The position numbers were made by a program, and so were the translations under genes. Source: Clostridiales bacterium (lineage in GTDB: Bacteria > Bacillota_A > Clostridia > Oscillospirales > Oscillospiraceae). Taken from it: DNA of 6,077 nt. Below are positions 1-5,639 of this stretch, one piece after another; position 1 is the first letter of the stretch; each line of letters begins with the position of its first letter. The DNA is taken from assembly GCA_004553625.1 (NCBI GenBank), contig SFKX01000041.1, forward strand, positions 1 to 6,077, in the 5' to 3' direction. Under the pieces are notes generated by a model. That model made no database searches. It was not told the DNA's origin and saw nothing but the letters and a program-made list of their open reading frames with translations.

Positions 1-136
1 ATGGCGGGATACGCCGCCTCGCCGAACTTCGGTCTGCACAGCGACAGATACTCCGCAGGATCGTCCGTGTTGAGGCTTATCGAGCCGCGTCGCATCTGCC
101 GCGGACCTCGCAATCCCCGCGGACAAGGTCTACACG
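1..136. other. Left-edge segment with unresolved coding, possible boundary near base 74
   Basis: No gene can be assigned with confidence. From about base 74 the + strand frame of the following gene is already open and uses the same GTC/CTC/GAC/GCG-rich codons, but it has no ATG, GTG or TTG before base 137 and an in-frame TGA at 71-73. Left of that, the best-looking reading is on the - strand: an ATG at 95-93 opens 31 codons running off the left edge (starting MRRGSISLNTDDPAEYLSL), with GAGG about 10 bases upstream. This opposes every phage gene in the window. Either the + gene is truncated at its 5' end near base 74, or the apparent coding is accidental. Confidence 0.3.
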
Positions 137-454
137 ATGACCGAGGCGGACCTCGCGACGTATGGGATCCGCAACGACGGCGACCTCGAGAAGGTCGTCT
201 ACGTCGGCTCCAACTCGACTGAGGTCGTCGTCACCCACGCGGCTCCGCCCCGGGGGGTGACTCCGCCGAAGAAGATATCGATACGGAACAAGGACAACGC
301 CTGGCCGGAGGGAGTCGCCGTCGAGCTTTGCGACGCGATTATCCGCATCCTCGATTACCTCGCCTATATGGGCGTGGACGTTGAGGCCGTTCTCATGGCA
401 AAGCATGAGTACAACAAGGGGCGCGAATACCGCCACGGAGGGAAACGCGCCTAA
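137..454 (+). CDS. MazG-like pyrophosphohydrolase C-terminal half (phage), possibly 5'-truncated
   Basis: The protein has 105 residues. Residues 57-105 resemble the end of phage MazG-like (all-alpha NTP pyrophosphohydrolase) proteins: PEGVAVELCDAIIRILDY with the ExxD metal-binding pair at E63/D66, then a 'GVDVEAVLMAKHEYN' helix and the typical ending REYRHGGKRA. Such enzymes hydrolyse (d)NTPs to monophosphates and are common before the late region of Firmicutes phages. The first 56 residues are not recognisable and lack the EExxE helix that supplies the other metal ligands, so catalysis is doubtful. The ATG at 137 has only a weak AAGG upstream, and coding-like sequence extends back to about base 74, so the original start may be lost. 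The family call rests on the C-terminus only. The gene lies 29 bases before the ArpU-like gene and is probably cotranscribed with it. Confidence 0.6.
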   Translation: MTEADLATYGIRNDGDLEKVVYVGSNSTEVVVTHAAPPRGVTPPKKISIRNKDNAWPEGVAVELCDAIIRILDYLAYMGVDVEAVLMAKHEYNKGREYRHGGKRA

Positions 455-483
455 ACCACGATAACGCACGAGGAGGGCGAGCT

Positions 484-927
484 ATGATTAACTATTTCGA
501 GGCGGCGGAGAAAACTCTCCGCGCTCGCGGCTTGCTCGAGACGGCTTTAGGCAATCTCGAGCGGAAAAAGGAGCGCATTTTACGATACGGCGCGCCGTCG
601 GAGTATCCGTCGGCGGATATGTCCAAGCCGTACACGGGCGCGAAATCTGTAAACGACGCGCTCGCGGACTGCCTCGAGCTCGCCGAGGTTATGCGGGAAA
701 TCCAGATTACCCGCGATAAGGTCGAGGAGATAGACGGCGTTCTCGCGCAGATGGACGAGAGCGACGCGCGTATCCTCCGGCTTTGGTACATCGAGCGCAA
801 GAGCAAGGACGAAATCACGGAGGCCGTATGCTATTCGTCCACGTCGAGCCTCTACGACCTCCGTAACAAGGCGCTCGTGCGGTTCGCTCTCCTCTACTTC
901 GGCGCGGGAGCTATGCCGTCTATGTGA
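484..927 (+). CDS. ArpU/sigma-region-4-like phage late transcription regulator
   Basis: The protein has 147 residues. The N-terminal two thirds are charged and helical, with likely coiled-coil stretches at about residues 5-35 and 60-92. Residues 90-135 form a sigma-70 region-4-like helix-turn-helix: MDESDARILRLWYIERKS, then a DEITEAV helix, a short turn, and SSLYDLRNKALVRF as the recognition helix. This is the layout of the ArpU/RinA-type small proteins that Gram-positive phages encode just upstream of the packaging genes to switch on late transcription. The start is well supported: AGGAGG at 471-476 lies 7 bases before the ATG. The next feature downstream is the promoter at 970-999 and then the HNH-terminase module, so this protein is the natural candidate to act there. 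That target is inferred from position. Exact family membership (ArpU, RinA or another sigma-like group) is not certain. Confidence 0.75.
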   Translation: MINYFEAAEKTLRARGLLETALGNLERKKERILRYGAPSEYPSADMSKPYTGAKSVNDALADCLELAEVMREIQITRDKVEEIDGVLAQMDESDARILRLWYIERKSKDEITEAVCYSSTSSLYDLRNKALVRFALLYFGAGAMPSM

Positions 928-969
928 GGCGCTTTCTCGCTTATTCTCATGTATTGAAAAAAAGGTGTA

Positions 970-999
970 TGGAAACTTGCATTTTCCCCGTGCTATCAT
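970..999 (+). promoter_or_regulatory. Candidate phage late promoter, extended -10
   Basis: A -10 box TATCAT (994-999, one mismatch to TATAAT) is preceded by TGC at 991-993, an extended -10 element. A weak -35-like TGGAAA lies at 970-975 with an 18-base spacer. Transcription would start near 1006, just before the HNH-TerS-TerL genes and just after the ArpU-like regulator. A weak -35 with a good extended -10 fits a promoter helped by an activator, which is inference. Confidence 0.6.
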
Positions 1000-1006
1000 T
1001 GAGGCG

Positions 1007-1073
1007 TAAAGAGAGGTCGAGGGAAACCTCGCCGCCGTGCGCCCCGCGCTTTATGCGCGAGGCGTTCTCTTTA
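1007..1073 (+). ncRNA. Three-way-junction leader RNA ahead of the HNH gene
   Basis: The sequence folds by hand into three stems. P1 pairs 1007-1014 with 1066-1073 (TAAAGAGA/TCTCTTTA, 8 perfect pairs, extendable by G-U pairs at 1015/1065 and 1006/1074). P2 pairs 1018-1022 with 1027-1031 and is closed by a GAAA (GNRA) tetraloop. P3 pairs 1040-1049 with 1055-1064, ten positions with a single C/A mismatch and a 5-base loop. The predicted start of transcription coincides with the 5' side of P1. The structure ends 8 bases before the GGAGG (1081-1085) of the HNH gene. It could be a 5' stabiliser, a translation-control element or a protein-binding site. I do not match it to a named RNA family. Confidence 0.5.
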
Positions 1074-1093
1074 TCCACTCGGAGGCGGAGAGC

Positions 1094-1408
1094 ATGAGAG
1101 AGTTTGCGAAAGCGTTTTACGAGTCTCCGGCATGGAGACGAACACGAGCATATATTCTCAAGCGAGACGCGGGGCTATGCGTCCATTGTGGCGAGCCCGG
1201 CGTTATCGTGCATCACAAGATAGAGCTCACGCCGAGGAACATCGACGACCCGGCAATCGCGCTCGGCGAGGATAACCTCGAGACAGTTTGCCGGACGTGT
1301 CACGCATTGATACACGAGGGAACGCCGCCGCTTGCCGACGGCCTCGCTTTTGATGCAGACGGAAATATTATCACAGCGCCACATACCCCCCGGGGTGCGC
1401 CGAAATAG
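1094..1408 (+). CDS. Phage HNH endonuclease of the DNA packaging module
   Basis: The protein has 104 residues. After a basic helix with W14-R15-R16-T17-R18, typical of this group, come the zinc-binding CxxC pairs C29/C32 and C66/C69, the HH pair H40-H41 in VIVHHKIELTP, N61 in DNLETVC, and H70/H74 in CHALIH. Together these give a complete HNH beta-beta-alpha-metal nuclease. Proteins of this kind encoded beside the terminase in HK97-like and related phages work with TerL in cleaving cos during packaging. ATG 1094 is chosen because GGAGG at 1081-1085 lies 8 bases upstream; the in-frame GTG at 1037 lies just upstream of P3 inside the leader fold and lacks a ribosome site. The C-terminal ~30 residues (GTPPLADG onward) are a proline-rich tail encoded partly by the C-run at 1386-1391. 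The terminase genes follow after 100 bases, fitting a joint role. Confidence 0.9.
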   Translation: MREFAKAFYESPAWRRTRAYILKRDAGLCVHCGEPGVIVHHKIELTPRNIDDPAIALGEDNLETVCRTCHALIHEGTPPLADGLAFDADGNIITAPHTPRGAPK

Positions 1409-1498
1409 ATACCCGGTAAGTAACCGCGCCTCAATCCTCGGAAGAACCGACCCGGGCACGCACATGAGGGGGGGGTAAAACCGGGGCGGAGGGAGGTT
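1386..1498 (+). other. Candidate cos (packaging) region between HNH and small terminase genes
   Basis: This stretch covers the last codons of the HNH gene and the 100-base gap before the small terminase. It holds CCCCCCGGGG (1386-1395), a run of eight G (1468-1475) followed by TAAAACCGGGGCGGAGGGAGG, and several CCCGG/CCGGG cores. In cos phages with an HNH gene next to the terminase, cos normally sits in or next to this gap. The position and strand-asymmetric G and C runs support the call. The nicking site and overhang cannot be read from the sequence. Confidence 0.4.
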
Positions 1499-1508
1499 TA
1501 CTCATTAT

Positions 1509-1898
1509 ATGGCGGCAAATAAAAAAAGCTACGACGAGCTTTCGATTTCTGAAAAAATCGAGGCGAAAAAGAAGAAAATTAAACGGCTTTTCCGAGAAAT
1601 GCCTCCCGAAAAGCGGCAGTTTGCCGAGGGACTTATCAATCAATTTGCCGTGACCTCCGTCACATTGGAACGCCTCGCCGACGAAATCAACAACGGCGAT
1701 TTGATAGAGGATTTCGTACAGGGGGCGCAAAAGCTCCGCCGGGAGTCTCCGGCTCTCCGTGCCTACAACACGACGATTAAATCCTTTTCCGCTCTCACAA
1801 ACCAACTCGTCGCGTTGCTCCCGGAGAAAGAAAAGAAATCGGCGGGTGACGAGCTTATGAGCTTTATCACAAAGCCCGCCGCCCGGTCGGGCAAGTAG
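1509..1898 (+). CDS. terS: Phage terminase small subunit (P27-like)
   Basis: The protein has 129 residues and is highly helical. A lysine-rich N-terminal helix (residues 15-28) is followed by helices at about 34-60 and 64-78, and by the segment ESPALRAYNTTIKSFSALTN (79-98) ending in VALLPEKEKK. A 'NPA...N..' segment leading to 'LLP' is a recurring feature of P27-type small terminases from Firmicutes phages. The tail is basic. TerS binds the packaging site and loads TerL on concatemeric DNA. The call leans heavily on position: directly before TerL, sharing one base with it (TAGTG). The ATG at 1509 is preceded by GGAGGGAGG, but the spacing of 12 bases is long; no better in-frame start is visible. 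No clear helix-turn-helix is seen. Confidence 0.75.
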   Translation: MAANKKSYDELSISEKIEAKKKKIKRLFREMPPEKRQFAEGLINQFAVTSVTLERLADEINNGDLIEDFVQGAQKLRRESPALRAYNTTIKSFSALTNQLVALLPEKEKKSAGDELMSFITKPAARSGK

Positions 1899-3682
1899 TG
1901 AACTACGTCCGGGAATATTGGGAGCGGATTTCCTCCGGCGAAATCGTCACGAGCAAACGAGTAAAGGCCGTGTATGGTCGCCTCGTGGCAGAAATGGACG
2001 CGGCGGACGAGAACTCGCCGTATTACTTCGACGAGGCCGTCGGCGAGAGGCCGATTACATTCGTCGAGCGGTTTTGCAAGCAGTCTCAAGGGACGCTCGG
2101 CGAGTCTCTGACGCTCGAGCTTTTCCAAAAAGCATTTATACAACTCCTTTTCGGGTGGCTCGAGAGGGCGACGGGATACCGGCGCTTTCGAGAGACACTC
2201 TTTCTTGTAGGGCGAAAGAACGGCAAGAGTACGCTCCTCGCGGCTCTCGCGCTCTATATGCTCGTCGCAGACTACGAGGGCGCGGCGGAGATTTACTCCG
2301 TAGCGACCAAGAAAGACCAAGCGAAAAAGACGCTCACCGAGGCCGTAAACATGGTGAAGCAGAGCCCCGAGCTCTCCGCCATTCTCAAAAAGCGCCGCAA
2401 CGACATTTACTTTCCGGCGACGGCCTCCAAGTTCGAGGCGTTGGCCTCGGACTCGAATACCCTCGACGGCCTCAACTCTCACGCCGTCATTATAGACGAG
2501 CTCCACGCTATCCGCGACCGCAATCTCTATGAGGTTATGAAGCAATCGACCTCGAGCCGCCGACAGCCGCTTGTGATTATGATTACCACGTCCGGCACGG
2601 TGCGCGAGTCTGTTTTCGATAACCTTTACGGCTACGCTTGCGAGGTCGCCGACGGACAGACGACCGACGAGCGTTTCCTCCCCGTCCTCTACGAGCTCGA
2701 CAAGCGCGAGGAGTGGACAGACCCGACGGCATGGATAAAGGCAAATCCCGGCCTCGGGACGATAAAGCAATATACCACGCTCGCCGACTTCGTAGAGCGA
2801 GCAAAGAAAAATCCCGAGGACTTGCCCGGCGTTCTCTGCAAGGACTTTAACGTAAAGGCGACCGGCGCGGCCTCGTGGCTCTCCTATGAGGACGCAGTAA
2901 ACGAGGCGACATTCAAGCCGGAGGAGGTCTATAACACCTACGCTATCGGCGGGTGCGACCTCTCCGCGACGACCGACCTAACGTGCGCGACGCTGATTAT
3001 CCGGCGCTCGTCCGACGATGAAATCGTGTACGTTTTTCAGCACTATTTCCTCCCTCAAAAGAAAATCGACCAGCTCGACGAGCACAACACGCAAGAAGCG
3101 CCCTATAAGATTTGGGCGGAGCGGGGGCTCGTAACGATATGCGAGGGTACTCGCGTCGATTATTCGGCGGTGACGGCGTGGTACTGCCAAATGCGGGACG
3201 AGCTCAAGATAGACGCTTTCAAAATCGGCTACGACCGCGCTCTCGCCGGTTATTGGGTGGACGAAATGAAAGCAAACGGCTTTGAAATGTGCGCCGTTGC
3301 ACAGGGGCCTTTTACATGGTCGCAACCTATGAGGGAGCTCGGCGCGGCGCTCGCCGATAAGAAAGTCAATTACAACAAAAATCCCGTTTTGCTTTGGTGC
3401 TTGACGAACACAGGCGTTAAAAAAAGCGGCGTGAACAACATTCAGCCCGTCAAGATTTCCGAAAAGCGCCGTATCGACGGCATGGTATCCCTCCTCAATA
3501 AAAAGGTAAAATCCCACACCCCAGAGCCGGAAATCCCAGTCGTCCTCTCCGCGATCAGGCTCAGGGGCGGCGTCCAGGTCATAGCCTGTGATCTCAAAGG
3601 AGACATCCTCATACCCGGGATGAAAGCGCCGGACTTCCTGCCCCGGCGGGAGTACGACGGGCCGGGGACGCTGATATCCTAA
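1898..3682 (+). CDS. terL: Phage terminase large subunit, C-terminus replaced by foreign sequence
   Basis: The packaging motor has an N-terminal ATPase and a C-terminal RNase H-like nuclease. Visible are Walker A VGRKNGKST (104-112, K110), Walker B AVIIDE (D200-E201), the coupling motif ITTSGT, the first nuclease aspartate in GGCDLSATTD (D354), the middle acidic site in GYDRALAGYW (D446) and the last one in KRRIDGMVSLLN (D527). This is the HK97-like (Terminase_1) type. The GTG start overlaps the TerS stop by one base, implying coupled translation. Family-like sequence ends around residue 534 (base ~3500); usual relatives continue with a short 'AYVVY...' tail. Here about 60 unrelated residues follow (KKVKSHTPEPEIPVV onward) before TAA at 3680-3682. 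All catalytic residues remain, so activity is possible, but no portal or capsid gene follows, so a working phage is unlikely. CTC dominates its leucine codons, unlike the CTG-rich host genes. Confidence 0.9.
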   Translation: MNYVREYWERISSGEIVTSKRVKAVYGRLVAEMDAADENSPYYFDEAVGERPITFVERFCKQSQGTLGESLTLELFQKAFIQLLFGWLERATGYRRFRETLFLVGRKNGKSTLLAALALYMLVADYEGAAEIYSVATKKDQAKKTLTEAVNMVKQSPELSAILKKRRNDIYFPATASKFEALASDSNTLDGLNSHAVIIDELHAIRDRNLYEVMKQSTSSRRQPLVIMITTSGTVRESVFDNLYGYACEVADGQTTDERFLPVLYELDKREEWTDPTAWIKANPGLGTIKQYTTLADFVERAKKNPEDLPGVLCKDFNVKATGAASWLSYEDAVNEATFKPEEVYNTYAIGGCDLSATTDLTCATLIIRRSSDDEIVYVFQHYFLPQKKIDQLDEHNTQEAPYKIWAERGLVTICEGTRVDYSAVTAWYCQMRDELKIDAFKIGYDRALAGYWVDEMKANGFEMCAVAQGPFTWSQPMRELGAALADKKVNYNKNPVLLWCLTNTGVKKSGVNNIQPVKISEKRRIDGMVSLLNKKVKSHTPEPEIPVVLSAIRLRGGVQVIACDLKGDILIPGMKAPDFLPRREYDGPGTLIS

Positions 3683-3841
3683 CAGTTTTAACGCTGATGC
3701 GCAGTGCGATGGCTTTGACGGGCCCGACGCGGACTTCTGCGGCTACATCTTCCGGGACATGGGGAAGTTTCTGGAAATGGCGGAACGGCTGGAGAACGCC
3801 CGGTTCCATCCGGATCGCCCCGCCCGCTTTGCGGCTGTCCG
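3500..3841. other. Unassigned junction segment between terL and ispF, possible gene remnants
   Basis: No intact gene is recognised. Two competing partial readings look coding-like. On the - strand, about 3670 down to 3500 reads an acidic stretch (RRFHPGYEDVSFEITGYDLD) with no ATG, GTG or TTG start. The in-register + reading, which is the terminase tail, needs the rare codons ATA (three times) and AGG (twice) where the - strand has ordinary TAT and CCT, so the - reading is favoured here. On the + strand, 3675 to ~3840 reads FNADAQCDGFDGPDADFCGY and onward with normal GC-rich third positions, but it has no stop before it runs antisense into ispF. A one-base change near 3678 would join it to the terminase tail frame. 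No terminator for the ispDF operon is seen. The segment is best seen as a scar. Confidence 0.4.
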
Positions 3842-4324
3842 TCACACTTTTTCAATGAGGGCGATGGCTTGGGCAGCCATGCCGGAGCCATCCCCGGTGA
3901 AGCCCAGGCGCTCCTCGGTGGTGGCCTTCACGCTGACGCTGGCCTCATCAATGCCCAGAGCTTCCGCCAGGTTCCGCCGCATGGCCTCCCGATAGGGGGA
4001 AAGCTTTGGGGCCTGGGCCACGATCGTACTGTCAAGGTTGACAACTTGCCAGCCATTGATTTTCAGGATCTCCCCCACTTTCCGCAGGAGCAGAAGGCTG
4101 GAGATGCCCCGGTAGCGCTCCTCCGTGTCCGGAAAGAGCTTGCCGATGTCTCCCAGGCCAGCCGCCCCCAGCAGGGCGTCCATGATGGCGTGGGTCAAAA
4201 CGTCGGCGTCGGAGTGGCCGTCCAGTCCCTGCTCATAGGGGATGGCAACGCCGCCCAGAATGAGGGCCCGTCCCTCCGTCAGGCGGTGGACATCGTAGCC
4301 CTGGCCGATGCGCAAGTTCGTCAT
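3842..4324 (-). CDS. ispF: 2-C-methyl-D-erythritol 2,4-cyclodiphosphate synthase
   Basis: The enzyme cyclises CDP-methylerythritol 2-phosphate to MEcPP, releasing CMP, in the cytosolic MEP pathway to isoprenoids. The 160 residues match the usual family length. Zinc ligands are D11 and H13 in IGQGYDVHRL and H45 in LDGHSDADVLTHAI. D59-IGKLFPDT and the C-terminal signature KATTEERLGFTGDGSGMAAQ (133-152) are in place, so the protein looks intact and active as a homotrimer. One small difference is FPDTEERYRG where FPDTDPxYKG is common. The ATG overlaps the ispD stop in ATGA (4324-4321), so translation is coupled. The gene ends with TGA at 3844-3842 and no hairpin with a T-run follows. Confidence 0.97.
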   Translation of the reverse strand: MTNLRIGQGYDVHRLTEGRALILGGVAIPYEQGLDGHSDADVLTHAIMDALLGAAGLGDIGKLFPDTEERYRGISSLLLLRKVGEILKINGWQVVNLDSTIVAQAPKLSPYREAMRRNLAEALGIDEASVSVKATTEERLGFTGDGSGMAAQAIALIEKV

Positions 4325-4998
4325 TCTCTCCGCCTCCGATCCTCCAGGATAGCCTCCGCCAGCACCAGGTCCAGCGGGGTGGTGATCTTGATGTTCTCGG
4401 GGTCGCCGTCCACGAGATAGACGATTTTCCCCAGCCGCTCCACGGCGGAGCAGTCATCCGTCAGGACAGCCCCAGCCTCCCCGGCGGACTGCAGGGCCGC
4501 CTTCAGAAGGGACGCCTCAAAGACTTGGGGGGTCTGCACGGCAGCGAGACTGGCCCGGTCCAGCGTCTCCGTCACCCGGTCGCCCTCCCGGCGCTTGACG
4601 GTGTCCCGCACCGGAATGGCCGGGGCAGCCACCAGAGGGCGGGCGCCGTCCTGCACCGCCAGAAATTCCGTCCGGGGGTCCGCCTCCAGAGCCGCCCGGT
4701 AGACGGACTCCTCCCGATCCTTCCCGCCCAGGACGATCTTCACGGGCTTCGTAATGCCGTAAGTCTTGCAGAGCTCCGAAAATGGCAGGATGTCCTCCTC
4801 CCGGGCGGCGATGACAATGGCGTTCACCGTTTCCGCCTCCTCCAGCGCCCGGAGGGTGTGAGCCAGGACGGGGACGCCGTCCAGCCACTCCAGTAGTTTC
4901 GTGTGGCCGGTGCCCATCCGCTCAGAGCTGCCCCCTGCCGCTACCAGCGCCGTGCAGAAGGGCCGCCGGGCCTCCCGGATCTTCTTAAACCAAGCCAT
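4321..4998 (-). CDS. ispD: 2-C-methyl-D-erythritol 4-phosphate cytidylyltransferase
   Basis: The enzyme transfers CMP from CTP to methylerythritol 4-phosphate, two steps before IspF in the MEP pathway (IspE, between them, is not here). The protein has 225 residues. The nucleotide-binding loop is ALVAAGGSSERMGTGHTKLL (17-36) with R27 and K34, the positions of E. coli R20 and K27. GGKDREESV (91-99), VQDGARPL (115-122), TLDRASLAAVQTPQVF with R148, TDDCSAVE (180-187) and GDPENIKITTPLDL with K204 follow in order. HTK replaces the usual PKQ and QDGARP the usual HDAARP; both are tolerated variants. The frame is open up to 5199, but ATG 4998 is chosen: it has GGGAGG 5 bases upstream, matches the family N-terminus, and lies 3' of the promoter at 5048-5076. 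The extra upstream residues look non-coding. Confidence 0.95.
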   Translation of the reverse strand: MAWFKKIREARRPFCTALVAAGGSSERMGTGHTKLLEWLDGVPVLAHTLRALEEAETVNAIVIAAREEDILPFSELCKTYGITKPVKIVLGGKDREESVYRAALEADPRTEFLAVQDGARPLVAAPAIPVRDTVKRREGDRVTETLDRASLAAVQTPQVFEASLLKAALQSAGEAGAVLTDDCSAVERLGKIVYLVDGDPENIKITTPLDLVLAEAILEDRRRRE

Positions 4999-5047
4999 GC
5001 TGACCTCCCATCCTCCCCTCTTCCAGGGGAAGGGTATTCTTCCTCCC

Positions 5048-5076
5048 ATTATACCTGCCGACGGGCAGCAATACAA
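5048..5076 (-). promoter_or_regulatory. Sigma-A promoter of the ispD-ispF operon
   Basis: On the - strand there is a perfect TATAAT (5053-5048) and TTGTAT as -35 (5076-5071) with the ideal 17-base spacer. The start would fall near 5041, giving a leader of about 43 bases that includes the GGGAGG site. The spacer holds a palindrome, CTGCC-GACG-GGCAG (5055-5068), which could be an operator or simply chance. Confidence 0.8.
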
Positions 5077-5245
5077 GCGCTTTGTGTTCGGATCCGCCGT
5101 CCCGGTGCGCCCCCTATTCCAGCAGGAGCAGGTCCGCTTCCGCCCGTTACTGACCTTTTGAATCGGACCGACGGGGCACTGTCTTCGGGCCTGCCCCATC
5201 AGGGCAACCTCTTCTGCCGTTTTGCGGTACTGCTGGTCCTGCTTT

Positions 5246-5299
5246 CAAAGGAAATCTTATCCTTTGCGAGCCCGTACGCCCCAGGCACTCGCGGCGTAC
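5246..5299. repeat. Two small hairpins in the ispD upstream spacer
   Basis: CAAAGGA (5246-5252) pairs with TCCTTTG (5260-5266) over a 7-base loop, and GTACGCC (5274-5280) pairs with GGCGTAC (5293-5299) over a 12-base loop. Neither is followed by a T-run, so they are not obvious terminators. With the hairpin at 5320-5355 they make three stems in a row, which may indicate an RNA element or just a GC-rich spacer. Confidence 0.35.
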
Positions 5300-5318
5300 A
5301 GGATCCAAGCCGTTTTAT

Positions 5319-5355
5319 AAAAACCTGATCAAAAGCTCGCGTTCGATCAGGTTTT
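5319..5355 (-). terminator. Intrinsic terminator, best read on the - strand
   Basis: AAAACCTGATC (5320-5330) and GATCAGGTTTT (5345-5355) form an 11-bp perfect stem with a 14-base loop. On the - strand the stem is followed by a T-run (TTTTT at 5323-5319) and TATAAAA; on the + strand the T-run is four. It lies far from any assigned gene end: 440 bases beyond the CoA-transferase stop and 320 bases before ispD. It may stop read-through before the ispD promoter or end an unrecognised small transcript. Confidence 0.6.
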
Positions 5356-5379
5356 CGTATATGAAATACCTAGCTGGCT

Positions 5380-5584
5380 GCAAATATGGAAAATGTCCGT
5401 CTTATGACCGGCCATTTCATGTAAGCAGTCGGGCAATCCCCGTCTCGCCGTGCAGCTTCAGAATCATTTTCCGCCGCTCGGCGCAGCCCCGGGCGGCTTC
5501 CCCTTGCCCTTTCCGTCCGCGGGGAAGAATTCTCCTCAGGCCGCAAGTATGGAAAATGACCGCCCTTTGGGGCGGTCATTTTCG
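5380..5584. repeat. Direct-repeat pair of hairpin-bearing intergenic elements
   Basis: GCAAATATGGAAAATG (5380-5395) and GCAAGTATGGAAAATG (5543-5558) agree at 15 of 16 bases, 163 bases apart. Each opens a hairpin: an imperfect one at 5389-5418 (GAAAATG...CATTTC) and a perfect one at 5552-5583. A second shared word, GCAGTCG, follows each hairpin (5425 and 5592). A weaker third motif, GTACGTTGGGAAG, lies at about 5690. The arrangement suggests a degenerate tandem array of a ~150-165 base unit. ORFs of about 100-120 codons cross it on both strands, but they have no ribosome sites I can see and look accidental. Such hairpin units often belong to dispersed genomic repeats; that is inference here. 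Confidence 0.5.
5552..5583. terminator. 14-bp perfect hairpin, possible bidirectional terminator
   Basis: GAAAATGACCGCCC (5552-5565) and GGGCGGTCATTTTC (5570-5583) pair without a mismatch around a TTTG loop. The outer A and T stretches give each strand a T4 at the stem's 3' side, but no long T-run follows, so it may be a repeat-borne hairpin rather than a working terminator. Confidence 0.5.
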
Positions 5585-5614
5585 GTCCCGCGCAGTCGTC
5601 CTGCGATACCGTCA

Positions 5615-5639
5615 AACCGCCGCGCAATGGGCGGCGGTT
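5615..5639. repeat. 9-bp perfect hairpin
   Basis: AACCGCCGC (5615-5623) pairs with GCGGCGGTT (5631-5639) over a 7-base loop. No T-run follows. It is part of the hairpin-rich spacer between ispD and the CoA-transferase gene. Confidence 0.45.

Noticed and set aside
1037..1093. Earlier GTG start for the HNH protein
   Set aside because: It lies inside the leader fold without a ribosome site; ATG 1094 has GGAGG at good spacing and gives the usual N-terminus.
1763..2770. Long - strand open frame (335 codons) opposite TerS and TerL
   Set aside because: It is the antisense shadow of the terminase genes, whose motifs are unambiguous on the + strand.
3485..3520. Phage attachment site at the terminase-host junction
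   Set aside because: Attachment sites do not fall inside terL, no integrase is present, and I found no direct repeat shared with the left edge.
3759..3995. + strand reading starting MGKFLEMAERLENARF
   Set aside because: It runs 150 bases antisense through the certain ispF gene and has no ribosome site; kept only as a possible remnant within the junction segment.
4999..5199. N-terminal extension of IspD by 67 codons
   Set aside because: The promoter TATAAT at 5048-5053 and the GGGAGG site next to ATG 4998 fall within it, and the extension has no family-like residues.
5380..5584. CRISPR-like repeat
   Set aside because: There are only two clear copies 163 bases apart with no regular spacers, and no cas gene.
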